From: Phymatolithon calcareum
Lineage: Eukaryota > Rhodophyta > Florideophyceae > Hapalidiales
Assembly: GCA_977006965.1 (NCBI GenBank)
Contig: OZ345358.1
Location: 372,001-436,000 of the forward strand
DNA length: 64,000 nucleotides
Direction: 5' to 3'
Position 1 is the first letter of the stretch, and the number at the start of each line of letters is the position of its first letter. Shown here piece after piece: positions 21,130 to 33,812 of this stretch. Below the pieces are notes generated by a model. It was not told the origin of the DNA and ran no database searches. It saw nothing but the letters and a program-made list of their open reading frames with translations. Position numbers and translations under genes: made by a program.

Positions 21130-22172
21130 GATTCAACAAAGCGTTTGATGACAGATGATGCAACTGTGCAATTTGGTCCTGGTCAAGCATGAACATGTGA
21201 GCTTCAATGTACGAAACAGCCCCTTCGCTGGTTACCTTTAACTGTAACGAGAATTCTTTCTCTGCGAATCATTCGCGTTGTCGTGGCGGCTATCACATGA
21301 TTTTTAAGCGCTGGATGTCTGCTGATGGATTCGACCTACGCGGCACGAGCTCCAATAAGTTGTGTCAGAGATCCTTCAAGGCAAGGTGAGACACTCGAAA
21401 TTGTACTACTGGTTGTACCATTTTGGGGTGTCTCTCGTTTACATTGATGTTGCACTTCCCTTCGAAGGCGACTTGCCTTTGTGCGCCGGGGAAGGGGAGG
21501 AGAGCTACGCGCCAGGGCGCGAGTGGGCGCGTCGTGTATGTCGCGGTGCGCTTGAATTTGCGGCGTGTGCACCCAGTGCGGGAGGAGTGTGTGTCTTGAC
21601 AGTGCAGGTCACCATGGTTCCTGCACCGCCTTGAGGATTCCAGAGGGGCAGTATGATTGACCCTTTGACATCCCTCTGGTTTCCCTCAGTGTATTACATT
21701 TCGCATCCACATGCAAATGCAATATAATATCCCATCATTACTATAATAACTTTCTTGTACACAAGAAAGTTATACAGTTGGAGCAGAGTATAAAAGCGAA
21801 GTTTCTGGAGGTTGCCGGTGACTTAATACATACGAGAAGAATGCCTTACCACGGGCTTTAAACCAGGAAAAGTTTCACGATTGCTTTCTTTTGCTTTTGG
21901 GGAATCAGCAAAGACGTAAAATGCATCAACAATTCATCAACTTTTCAACTGTACGTTGTATCATAACGAATTCCCGCGAAATTCGTGAATGCGTGATTTG
22001 CTACAGTTGGAATCATGGTGGGGTGTGCACCCAAAACAGGTCCGCACACCACGGGTCTCGGCACAGGCAAGACAGTACTCCCATGATTTCAAAATCTCCT
22101 CTAGACAAGGTTACTCAGCGTCAATCTAAGAAACAGTGCTTGCGTGGTATCTTGGGTCTCTTTTGTATTTTA
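21130..22172. other. No supportable gene
   Basis: Short frames only, some in a locally GC-rich patch at 21470-21600. Upstream region of the glycosyltransferase; no promoter element stands out. Confidence 0.4.
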
Positions 22173-22232
22173 AGAAAATGACTGCTACGTAGAAGTTCTT
22201 TAAAAAGAACTTCTACGTAGCAGTCATTTTCT
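22173..22232. repeat. Perfect 29-bp inverted repeat with 2-bp spacer
   Basis: The left arm, 22173-22201 (starts AGAAAATGACTGCTACGTAG), is the exact complement of the right arm, 22204-22232, separated only by AA. The whole forms a near-perfect 60-bp palindrome. Just downstream, ATAGTGGAAATC occurs twice (about 22246 and 22293). No target duplication is visible. Confidence 0.95.
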
Positions 22233-22599
22233 CTCCCACTATGGATATAGTGGAAATCTCAGCGAGCAAATGGGTCTGCCGGCTGTGATTATAGTGGAAA
22301 TCATTGCTACAATTTCTTACAACCGAGGCGACGCAAGATACCACTCACACACTGTTTGTTAGACTGAAATTCTTCAATATTTCCAAGAAGAATAAGAGCA
22401 GTATGTCAGAGCATGGGAATGTGGGAGGGAACCCGGTATAACCCCTTGATGAGAAATGAGCTCTGAAAGTAATGATGCTTCCGACAGCAGGACATCGTCG
22501 TATACGACCATCACAAGACCTTTCGAAAATCACGATGTTGTTTTCAGCAAATCACTATCTCATGAGATAGATAGGTTTCTTGATTCATTTTGTTTCAAG

Positions 22600-23530
22600 T
22601 GCTACGAACAGAGTCTGCTCGTAATAAGACGCTGTCTTCCACAGGGAGATACGGGAAAGTTCGATTTATGGGGCAAAGGATGTGATTTTGATTGATAGAA
22701 GAATTTGGGCATACAGGATTGACTGATAGACAATCGAAGCCTCGTTGCAGTAATTTCGAAAATTAAAACTGTGCGCTAGAGTTAGTGTGTCATGGATTAC
22801 ATATCTAGCCAATCGTAGTATGCCCAATATTTCAAGTATCATAGAGTTTTAGGTACAGTCCAAACCAGATTCTCTCCATGCAACCGCCACTCATAATGAC
22901 CAATGCGGCGGTCGGCAAGCGTGCCAAATATCCAGGCACTCATGTAGCTTCTGCAGTCAATGTCGGCATTGCCGTATAAAATGGCAGCAAGAAAGACATC
23001 CATGTCGCCATTGGAAGAGTGGAAATGGTGTGTGGCAGGAAGGGGAATGCAGGGCGCAGGTGGTAGCGGTCCGAGTGAGGAGGTGGAAGAATGAAGACGA
23101 ATAGAAAGGGACGGTTGCAGTTCACAAGACATCACTGGTGGACTGTGTCCTACAAGGTTGCAGAATATATGTGCATATATTTCAAACATCAAAAATACGA
23201 TAATTAAAATGACTTTGGGGGATAGGAGAAATGGAAGGATTGAAGGGTATCTCGCAGTATTACATGGTCGATTTCGATGACTTTGATGAGAACGCATTCT
23301 GTTGATTGCTGAATCACCTTCATCATCACATGATGTGAGAAGGGGACAGTGGAAAAGTATTGTCCACTCTCGGATGCTCATTGCAAACGATAGCACAGAA
23401 GACGAGGTTATGGGAAAAGGGCAGTGTTACCTATTATTGGTACTGCATTCATGGACACTGTGGACACGAGAACGTCTTTCGGGCGTTCCATATTGCAACA
23501 AATTTATATGCAAAATTTGTTTTCAAGTGG
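22600..23530 (-). repeat. Dispersed repeat family DR, longest copy
   Basis: The reverse complement matches copy 1 (3830-4335) and copy 3 (9005-9410) in order, so it links the two and defines the family. It contains a minus-strand frame of 185 codons (23396-22839) with motifs IREWTILF, YGNADIDCRSYMSAW and DRRIGHYEWRLHGEN. Copy 3 shares the middle motif before a stop. The function is unknown; no transposase, reverse transcriptase or terminal repeat is recognised. Confidence 0.65.
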
Positions 23531-23841
23531 AGATTTTACGCATGTAAGTTTTGTGTCGCATGATTCATTTCGCAAGAGATATGCCTTGCAATGGGTTAAT
23601 TTTGCACCATGCCGCTTTCACAGGGCTTCATTGATACATACGCAATTGGCCTAGTAGTAGGGATCTGAGGCTTCCGTGCTCAGTGGTAAAGTGTATAGAA
23701 TGATCAAGCGTTCTGCTCATTGTACCTCTAATAGCTGCTACTCTCCGGACAATCTTTCAAAACACAAGCCATATTGGGGTAAGCTCAAGTCTCTTGTCTT
23801 CGAAAGGTCATCCTACGACTTGCAAAGGTACTAGAAAAACT

Positions 23842-24024
23842 ATGAGGAAGTTTGTCTTCGTAGTGCTTCTTGCCTGTTTCCTGTTTTGCATGATCCCACA
23901 TGTCGTGAATGCTCAGAGCTCTACTAGCAGCGAGGATGCTGGAAAACGAAGGGCCGTGAGAGAACGAATGTGTGCAACCATTGTAATGCAGTATGGGAGT
24001 ATTTTGCGGAAACCAAGCGAGTGA
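23842..24024 (+). CDS. Small secreted peptide, possibly frameshifted
   Basis: 60 residues from the ATG at 23842. The first 24 form a textbook signal peptide: a basic start (MRK), hydrophobic core (FVFVVLLACFLFCMI) and likely cleavage after VNA. The remaining 36 residues are polar and basic. A second frame, overlapping by about 100 bp and running to 24093, is Cys-rich (VCNHCNAVW, KKCGPGVIVAACSC). A single-base indel, or a very small intron, could join the two into a secreted cysteine-rich peptide. An upstream in-frame ATG at 23794 would bury the signal peptide and is less likely. No family recognised. Confidence 0.4.
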   Translation: MRKFVFVVLLACFLFCMIPHVVNAQSSTSSEDAGKRRAVRERMCATIVMQYGSILRKPSE

Positions 24025-24540
24025 ATCCGATCATTGTTGCGCCTCTTTTCAAGAAATGTGGACCTGGTGTAATAGTTGCTGCTTGTTCATGCTAGTGCGG
24101 AGATGCAAACGTGGCAGGTTTCCTTGTAATGTCTAATACCGAATGCCAATGCGCATGCAGGTCGAGAGATACTACCAGTTACGAAGCATTGATCGAAATG
24201 CAGGCATATTGCAGGTACCCTTAACGTGGTAAGAAGTCTCGTCACAGTCAAGGAGAAGATTGCGGAAGATATTGGAAGGCTTCTAAAGAATGGTCGCTCG
24301 TGAGAACTCTGCAAGTAAAATGGGCATGTTTCAGTTGTTGGGTACGAAATATTCGATAATTTGAGTGGAAAATTATGTGGAACCCAGTACTGCAAAGCGC
24401 AGTAGTATGTACGAAGAAGGATAATTGATTTCATTTATGCTATCGATTAAAACGAAAACGAAAGAAACATTGTAGCGATTGTTGATATCCATCGGAAGCG
24501 AGCTATATGTTCTTTAACTAAGAGGCATATTCGTTAAACT

Positions 24541-24604
24541 GCCTCCGGGGCGTGCGCAAAGTGCAACCAAGAGAAGGTCGCGGGTTCGAATCCCGGGTGT
24601 GCGA
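24541..24604 (+). other. tRNA-like 3' half (Pol III B-box)
   Basis: GTCGCGGGTTCGAATCCCGG matches a T-arm with the B-box GGTTCGAATCC and is followed by GTGTGCGAC, which resembles the 3' acceptor strand of a Ser/Leu-type tRNA. I cannot find the matching 5' acceptor strand, D-arm or a convincing anticodon arm upstream, so this is likely a truncated tRNA or part of a tRNA-derived retroposon. Confidence 0.4.
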
Positions 24605-25779
24605 CTGTTTTCCGGTGAAAATTTCCGACGCGGTTTTTCTTCTAATTTCTGATGTGTGACACGTGTTTCGTGAGTAGTTTTTCACATTTTGCAGCGTACA
24701 TGTACAAGTTGAAGGTTGCTGTAAGGAAAACGAGTCCAACTTTTCCTGCCCTCCACGTGGACTCGCGATACGTAGAATCACTCCGGTTGCTGCGGGTTGC
24801 ATCGCCCCCAAAAGGGCGAACGACAGGAAAAGAAGACGATTGCTTTACATTAGGTAGCAGGAATAACGCCCTGTCGAAATCTAAGTAAAACGTAATTAAC
24901 AAAATGAAAGTATTGCTTTGAGAGCTCCCTTAAGGAGTGAGAGCAGTTCATTCATTCTGTACCAAAGAAAATCAATTTACAAAGATATAAATAATGGAAA
25001 TTAATTGTAGAGCGTGAATTTCCAACAATGCATTGCACTCCACTGAAGTTTCCTATTCACTCTTCCTATTACCCATTCCCAATATTCTTTCCTCTACGCA
25101 ACATACGCACTGCCATCTACTCTCTCACAGCAGATGTTATACGCACAACATAATATCTTAGCATTGTTCACAAGTATTCCGCTCCCTATTCCCTAGCGCA
25201 CACTCACCTCATCGGAAACACTTTCCGACTCGGCACTTCCCCGAGCATGCTCTCAATTCCACATATCGTTTCTATCAGATATACACAATTCTCTCTCCAG
25301 GCGCATCCTGTGTATAGCTGCTATACACTATTATTTTTAGATGCGCATGCGGCTTTTTATTCCCAAAAACATCAGTGTTACATGTTCATTCAAAGGTAAG
25401 GACAGATGTCGAAGTGGAAAATTGTTTTAGTTTTGATAACCCCTGGTTTTCGATGGGTGGAGTATCAAAGCTGCACTTTTTGTTAAAAAATTCAGCTTTG
25501 AAACTCCACCCTTCGAAGAACACCGGTAATCATACTGATATGATTCAAACTATGTACCATCTATACACTATTCGAATGGTCTACCCTATCTTCCCTATCC
25601 ATCAAAACTCATGGATTCCACTCCCTCTTCCCTGCTACCCTATATCATCTCTCTTTCTTACTACTTCCCCTTAAACGCGTACAATTTCTTTCATTTTTAC
25701 TACATTTCAATCCTTGTAGATTAGAGCACGTCAACAAGTCAATCGCATGATGAGTAAACTTTCTATATGCCCAAATCAT
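24605..25779. other. No gene; pyrimidine-rich sequence with one hairpin
   Basis: AT-rich and pyrimidine-rich sequence. The 12-mer CTATACACTATT occurs at 25321 and 25561 as a direct repeat. The hairpin at 25450-25516 is listed separately. Confidence 0.4.
25450..25516 (+). other. Imperfect hairpin, miRNA-precursor-like geometry
   Basis: The 24-nt arms 25450-25473 and 25493-25516 pair with only two mismatches around a 19-nt A/T-rich loop. The arm sequence is GGGTGGAGTATCAAAGCTG. The geometry fits a small-RNA hairpin or the remains of a tiny foldback element. There is no expression evidence. Confidence 0.35.
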
Positions 25780-28420
25780 CACCTTAATCGGCACTGCAGG
25801 CTCGTCCAGGCTGTCGCTCAACAGCCAGTCTGCCACTTCTTTTGCTGTCTTCATCCCTAGGGTTCTCCATGCAGGAAAAGCATTGCACATCATCAACGGG
25901 GCACGAGCGTCCCCATAACAAAAGAAGACCAGTTTCGTGATCGACTGGTAAGGGCATGCATCCTGGCTCCCGTATTCGCTTGAAGTGTATACGCTCCTTC
26001 CTCAAGCTTCTTGCGTGAAACATTGCCTGCACCTCGAATACTGCGACACTTGCACCCATTGCAGAACATAGCACTTATTCGTCAAGTGTCCGGGTTGCAT
26101 TCAATGCAATCACATCCTTCTCGTATACTTGCACCGCTTCACGTTGCAGTTGCGCACGTCGTCTACCGTCATGCGCCCATACGTGGCCGGTTCCTTGCGG
26201 AAGTCTCTGCTCAAGCACGTCATCGCAAAACAAGCGATGCAGTATTTGGACAACTCCCGCCCCTAGCGTCACATTCGTTCCACTTCCTCCATCGCCTATT
26301 CTTGCGACTCCTTCTTCTTCTTATTCGCTGTCTCCAGCTACTCCTCCGACGGTCACTTGCTCCCGGAAGTAACAACTGGACAGTCTTCACTCTAGCCCTC
26401 ACTCACTGCCCGTCTCTTCTCCTTGCAAACGTCGCAGAGCTCCACGACGACAGAACTTACTCCACGTTCAATACATGTGGCATAGCTCGCAAGACCTTCC
26501 AGGAACCGTTCCATTCGAAAGTGTTGACATCCTTTTTCATTTTCAGCCCACTCGTCGAAATTTCCAGCACCCTCGATCTCAGCAGACATCTCTCTCTTGT
26601 ACATGCCCTAGACAAGTGACCATAGTAGTAAAACAAAGATTTAAAGGCTTCCTTTCCGTCCAGTCCACCCCTCCCGGATCCTTGCCAAACTCCACCAGCG
26701 AGCGAGGACTCCCGCCACAATCACAGAGCGAACATTCGGTGCATCTGCCCTCTGCAGAACCCAACGGTTTCGATCATGACGGCTACCGCATAGTCCTTCG
26801 CTTTCTCCCACAGAATGCTTGTCCTTTGCAATTCTGCGTTTCTCAATTTGCTGTGATGCTTCAACACAGAAACGCCACTGATGGACGCTTCATCTCCTGC
26901 TTTCGCAAAACACTCCATATCCGCGATTGTTGGGCATACAACAAGGCCCTCTCCACTGCCCGATCGACACCGAACAATCCCCAGCTGCACCTCTACGAGA
27001 ACACGTCTCTTCGGCGTTACCATACTGCAGTCCGCACGCCGCACTACGATTAAACAAAGGTTAGGCCGGCACGGGTCTCCAAGAATCACGTCAAGTCCGT
27101 GCAGAGCTACTCCGCATACCGGGACAATGCGCTCCAGCACTTCTCGCGGTACTGTTGCAGTCAACAAAACTCTGTACTCTTACCATGCTCGTTCGGCAGG
27201 TGTGCGAAAAAAGCGGAATGTGCGCCTTCACTGCTCAAACGTTTGGACATTCCATGCAGCTCAGGATGACCGATCTCCTCCCGTGGGAGAAGAATAACAT
27301 TTCCCAGGCCCTCTCTGCACTCAGTATACTGCTCTAGGCGTTGCACGCAGATACCATGTCTCAGAAGACGGTCCTTCGTCTCGTAGAGCAGCGCACGCAG
27401 CGGCGATACCTACATGGTTACTCCAGCCTCGTACAGAATAGGCCCCATGACTTTCCACACCCGGTAGCTAGAATGACAGCAAGATCCGATCTTCTGGCAG
27501 CGATTGCCTCCATGGAAAACTTCTGCTCCGCCGATCAGAATTCGACTGTCGTATTTCTTGTCACTTTCCGCAGCGCATTCGTTGCATCAAACCGATTCTT
27601 GCCAGAACTAGAAGTTCTGCTTCGGGACACCTCAGTAAGAGCTGATTCGATGGATAACACCGCATTCCCGGTGGCTTCTTCTGAAAAGAGTCTCCTGCAA
27701 ACGTTATTGACAGGCTCTTGACAATAACTAAAGCCAGAAACGCAACCTCTTGACTGTGTCATTGACTCTAATTTTTTTTAAAACCTGGTATGCTACAGCA
27801 TCTGCCAACACTGCCAGCTGCTCTTCTGTCATATCTTTCCGACCTGTTTCTGGAGTTGTCCTCGAGTCATGTACAGATCGCGAAGCCGCCTTCTTGCGCA
27901 ACCAAATGTTCTTCTGCCTTTTATAGCACGCCTGACGGAATATCTGCACAACTTGCTCGTCTGCTTCCACTGATTCATCACTGAGTCGACTTGATTCAGC
28001 GTAACACATCGCTGCTGTCCTCAAAGTATGACCAGCCTGCGGAACCGCGGCCTGATCGACGCCGTCATTACCGTCAACAATATCTTCTTCTTCCGGGCCT
28101 TCGAGAGCCCAACAACTCGCAAGGTGAGGCTCCCTACACTTCATCTTCACGAAACCGCGTTGCCAATGACAGAACTGAGAGTAAAGCAGAGGTAACTTGT
28201 ACTTCGCAAAACCCTTCCGATCCGTTCGGCTACCCGTTCTGGCTTAACAACTCCGAACCAGACACTTTCCTTGAGAAGAAACCGTTCTCCCGGTATTGCT
28301 TCTCCTTCTGCACAAGCCGAAACTTCTACCGGCTTCTCCATCTCCGCATACTGCACCGCGACAGGGCGTATATCCAGTAGAAACGCCTTAAACAGAAATG
28401 TCGTCTCCTCGTCCACATGT
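25780..28420 (-). pseudogene. RecQ-type helicase with tyrosine-recombinase-like N-terminus, decayed
   Basis: Read down the minus strand, blocks in different frames form one ordered protein. N-terminal part (28416-27728): LLDIRPVAVQYAEME, then QAGHTLRTAAMCYAE, which resembles the GH...Y box of tyrosine recombinases. Helicase part: AEQKFSMEAIAA and LAVILATGCGKSW (Walker A, about 27445-27475), VSPLRALLYETKDRLL (motif Ia), LTATVPREVLERI (motif III, about 27165), GIVRCRSGSGEGLVV (motif IV-like), then KAFKSLFYYYGHL. Zinc-binding part: FLEGLASYATC...LCDVCKEKRR (26500-26400), as in RecQ C-termini. Many frameshifts and stops break it and no intron pattern explains them. Similar layouts are known among fungal RecQ-like genes. 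The 5' side lies about 230 bp from the giant satellite. Confidence 0.7.
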
Positions 28421-28652
28421 CGCGATATAATTAGTTAAGACAATTACGAAAGCATCGACCCTTCTTGAATCCCGGTTTGATCAACACCCCTTCTTCGCCA
28501 ACAAAGAAGATTGCACTCTTGAAAATCGGAGTGATTATATCCTCGGAAAATTCTACGACTCCTCACAATAACTTGCAAACAGAATAACTTCAAAATATGT
28601 CCAGAATATCTTTGATATTTCCTTCCTACGAGAAGAAGATCGAACATGTACC

Positions 28653-31600
28653 GAAAATGAATGAAAATGAATGAAAATGAATGAAAATGAATGAAAATGA
28701 ATGAAAATGAATGAAAATGAATGAAAATGAATGAAAATGAATGAAAATGAATGAAAATGAATGAAAATGAATGAAAATGAATGAAAATGAATGAAAATGA
28801 ATGAAAATGAATGAAAATGAATGAAAATGAATGAAAATGAATGAAAATGAATGAAAATGAATGAAAATGAATGAAAATGAATGAAAATGAATGAAAATGA
28901 ATGAAAATGAATGAAAATGAATGAAAATGAATGAAAATGAATGAAAATGAATGAAAATGAATGAAAATGAATGAAAATGAATGAAAATGAATGAAAATGA
29001 ATGAAAATGAATGAAAATGAATGAAAATGAATGAAAATGAATGAAAATGAATGAAAATGAATGAAAATGAATGAAAATGAATGAAAATGAATGAAAATGA
29101 ATGAAAATGAATGAAAATGAATGAAAATGAATGAAAATGAATGAAAATGAATGAAAATGAATGAAAATGAATGAAAATGAATGAAAATGAATGAAAATGA
29201 ATGAAAATGAATGAAAATGAATGAAAATGAATGAAAATGAATGAAAATGAATGAAAATGAATGAAAATGAATGAAAATGAATGAAAATGAATGAAAATGA
29301 ATGAAAATGAATGAAAATGAATGAAAATGAATGAAAATGAATGAAAATGAATGAAAATGAATGAAAATGAATGAAAATGAATGAAAATGAATGAAAATGA
29401 ATGAAAATGAATGAAAATGAATGAAAATGAATGAAAATGAATGAAAATGAATGAAAATGAATGAAAATGAATGAAAATGAATGAAAATGAATGAAAATGA
29501 ATGAAAATGAATGAAAATGAATGAAAATGAATGAAAATGAATGAAAATGAATGAATGAAAATGAATGAAAATGAATGAAAATGAATGAAAATGAATGAAA
29601 ATGAATGAAAATGAATGAAAATGAATGAAAATGAATGAAAATGAATGAAAATGAATGAAAATGAATGAAATGAATGAAATGAATGAAAATGAATGAAAAT
29701 GAATGAAAATGAATGAAAATGAATGAAAATGAATGAAAATGAATGAAAATGAATGAAAATGAATGAAAATGAATGAAAATGAATGAAAATGAATGAAAAT
29801 GAATGAAAATGAATGAAAATGAATGAAAATGAATGAAAATGAATGAAAATGAATGAAAATGAATGAAAATGAATGAAAATGAATGAAAATGAATGAAAAT
29901 GAATGAAAATGAATGAAAATGAATGAAAATGAATGAAAATGAATGAAAATGAATGAAAATGAATGAAAATGAATGAAAATGAATGAAAATGAATGAAAAT
30001 GAATGAAAATGAATGAAAATGAATGAAAATGAATGAAAATGAATGAAAATGAATGAAAATGAATGAAAATGAATGAAAATGAATGAAAATGAATGAAAAT
30101 GAATGAAAATGAATGAAAATGAATGAAAATGAATGAAAATGAATGAAAATGAATGAAAATGAATGAAAATGAATGAAAATGAATGAAAATGAATGAAAAT
30201 GAATGAAAATGAATGAAAATGAATGAAAATGAATGAAAATGAATGAAAATGAATGAAAATGAATGAAAATGAATGAAAATGAATGAAAATGAATGAAAAT
30301 GAATGAAAATGAATGAAAATGAATGAAAATGAATGAAAATGAATGAAAATGAATGAAAATGAATGAAAATGAATGAAAATGAATGAAAATGAATGAAAAT
30401 GAATGAAAATGAATGAAAATGAATGAAAATGAATGAAAATGAATGAAAATGAATGAAAATGAATGAAAATGAATGAAAATGAATGAAAATGAATGAAAAT
30501 GAATGAAAATGAATGAAAATGAATGAAAATGAATGAAAATGAATGAAAATGAATGAAAATGAATGAAAATGAATGAAAATGAATGAAAATGAATGAAAAT
30601 GAATGAAAATGAATGAAAATGAATGAAAATGAATGAAAATGAATGAAAATGAATGAAAATGAATGAAAATGAATGAAAATGAATGAAAATGAATGAAAAT
30701 GAATGAAAATGAATGAAAATGAATGAAAATGAATGAAAATGAATGAAAATGAATGAAAATGAATGAAAAATGAATGAAAATGAATGAAAATGAATGAAAA
30801 TGAATGAAAATGAATGAAAATGAATGAAAATGAATGAAAATGAATGAAATGAATGAAAATGAATGAAAATGAATGAAAATGAATGAAAATGAATGAAAAT
30901 GAATGAAAATGAATGAAAATGAATGAAATGAATGAAAATGAATGAAAATGAATGAAAATGAATGAAATGAATGAAAATGAATGAAAATGAATGAAAATGA
31001 ATGAAAATGAATGAAAATGAATGAAATATGAAATGAAAATGAATGAAAATGAATGAAAATGAATGAAAATGAATGAAAATGAATGAAAATGAATGAAAAT
31101 GAATGAAATGAATGAAAATGAATGAAAATGAATGAAATGAATGAAAATGAATGAAAATGAATGAAAATGAATGAAAATGAATGAAAATGAATGAAAATGA
31201 ATGAAAATGAATGAAAATGAATGAAAATGAATGAAAATGACTGAAAATGAATGAAAATGAATGAAAATGAATGAAAATGAATGAAAATGAATGAAAATGA
31301 ATGAAAATGAATGAAAATGAATGAAAATGAATGAAAATGAATGAAAATGAATGAAAATGAATGAAAATGAATGAAAATGAATGAAAATGAATGAAAATGA
31401 ATGAAAATGAATGAAAATGAATGAAAATGAATGAAAATGAATGAAAATGAATGAAAATGAATGAAAATGAATGAAAATGAATGAAAATGAATGAAAATGA
31501 ATGAAAATGAATGAAAATGAATGAAAATGAATGAAAATGAATGAAAATGAATGAAAATGAATGAAAATGAATGAAAATGAATGAAAATGAATGAAAATGA

Positions 31601-33812
31601 ATGAAAATGAATGAAAATGAATGAAAATGAATGAAAATGAATGAAAATGAATGAAAATGAATGAAAATGAATGAAAATGAATGAAAATGAATGAAAATGA
31701 ATGAAAATGAATGAAAATGAATGAAAATGAATGAAAATGAATGAAAATGAATGAAAATGAATGAAAATGAATGAAAATGAATGAAAATGAATGAAAATGA
31801 ATGAAAATGAATGAAAATGAATGAAAATGAATGAAAATGAATGAAAATGAATGAAAATGAATGAAAATGAATGAAAATGAATGAAAATGAATGAAAATGA
31901 ATGAAAATGAATGAAAATGAATGAAAATGAATGAAAATGAATGAAAATGAATGAAAATGAATGAAAATGAATGAAAATGAATGAAAATGAATGAAAATGA
32001 ATGAAAATGAATGAAAATGAATGAAAATGAATGAAAATGAATGAAAATGAATGAAAATGAATGAAAATGAATGAAAATGAATGAAAATGAATGAAAATGA
32101 ATGAAAATGAATGAAAATGAATGAAAATGAATGAAAATGAATGAAAATGAATGAAAATGAATGAAAATGAATGAAAATGAATGAAAATGAATGAAAATGA
32201 ATGAAAATGAATGAAAATGAATGAAAATGAATGAAAATGAATGAAAATGAATGAAAATGAATGAAAATGAATGAAAATGAATGAAAATGAATGAAAATGA
32301 ATGAAAATGAATGAAAATGAATGAAAATGAATGAAAATGAATGAAAATGAATGAAAATGAATGAAAATGAATGAAAATGAATGAAAATGAATGAAAATGA
32401 ATGAAAATGAATGAAAATGAATGAAAATGAATGAAAATGAATGAAAATGAATGAAAATGAATGAAAATGAATGAAAATGAATGAAAATGAATGAAAATGA
32501 ATGAAAATGAATGAAAATGAATGAAAATGAATGAAAATGAATGAAAATGAATGAAAATGAATGAAAATGAATGAAAATGAATGAAAATGAATGAAAATGA
32601 ATGAAAATGAATGAAAATGAATGAAAATGAATGAAAATGAATGAAAATGAATGAAAATGAATGAAAATGAATGAAAATGAATGAAAATGAATGAAAATGA
32701 ATGAAAATGAATGAAAATGAATGAAAATGAATGAAAATGAATGAAAATGAATGAAAATGAATGAAAATGAATGAAAATGAATGAAAATGAATGAAAATGA
32801 ATGAAAATGAATGAAAATGAATGAAAATGAATGAAAATGAATGAAAATGAATGAAAATGAATGAAAATGAATGAAAATGAATGAAAATGAATGAAAATGA
32901 ATGAAAATGAATGAAAATGAATGAAAATGAATGAAAATGAATGAAAATGAATGAAAATGAATGAAAATGAATGAAAATGAATGAAAATGAATGAAAATGA
33001 ATGAAAATGAATGAAAATGAATGAAAGAATGAATGAAAATGAATGAAAATGAATGAAAATGAATGAAAATGAATGAAAATGAATGAAAATGAATGAAAAT
33101 GAATGAAAATGAATGAAAATGAATGAAAATGAATGAAAATGAATGAAAATGAATGAAAATGAATGAAAATGAATGAAAATGAATGAAAATGAATGAAAAT
33201 GAATGAAAATGAATGAAAATGAATGAAAATGAATGAAAATGAATGAAAATGAATGAAAATGAATGAAAATGAATGAAAATGAATGAAAATGAATGAAAAT
33301 GAATGAAAATGAATGAAAATGAATGAAAATGAATGAAAATGAATGAAAATGAATGAAAATGAATGAAAATGAATGAAAATGAATGAAAATGAATGAAAAT
33401 GAATGAAAATGAATGAAAATGAATGAAAATGAATGAAAATGAATGAAAATGAATGAAAATGAATGAAAATGAATGAAAATGAATGAAAATGAATGAAAAT
33501 GAATGAAAATGAATGAAAATGAATGAAAATGAATGAAAATGAATGAAAATGAATGAAAATGAATGAAAATGAATGAAAATGAATGAAAATGAATGAAAAT
33601 GAATGAAAATGAATGAAAATGAATGGAATGAAAATGAATGAAAATGAATGAAAATGAATGAAAATGAATGAAAATGAATGAAAATGAATGAAAATGAATG
33701 AAAATGAATGAAAATGAATGAAAATGAATGAAAATGAATGAAAATGAATGAAAATGAATGAAAATGAATGAAAATGAATGAAAATGAATGAAAATGAATG
33801 AAAATGAATGAA
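28653..33812. repeat. Giant 10-bp satellite, unit AAAATGAATG, about 515 copies
   Basis: 5.16 kb of almost perfect tandem 10-mers. Variant units are rare and uneven. Near 29552 there is an extra GAAT, and 29667-29688 has two 9-bp units. A cluster of 9-bp, 11-bp and scrambled units lies at 30766-31140, with one substitution (ACTG) near 31240, and single changes near 33024 and 33624. The plus strand has no C at all apart from that one substitution. The long stretches 31250-33020 and 29690-30760 are perfect, so homogenisation is recent. The minus strand is open in all frames because neither the unit nor its rotations contain a stop; the resulting 1,827-codon frame is not a gene. Confidence 0.98.

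Noticed and set aside
24541-24604. Complete tRNA gene
   Set aside because: Only the T-arm and 3' acceptor side are convincing; no matching 5' half.
28653-33812. CRISPR-like array
   Set aside because: Units are contiguous 10-mers with no spacers.
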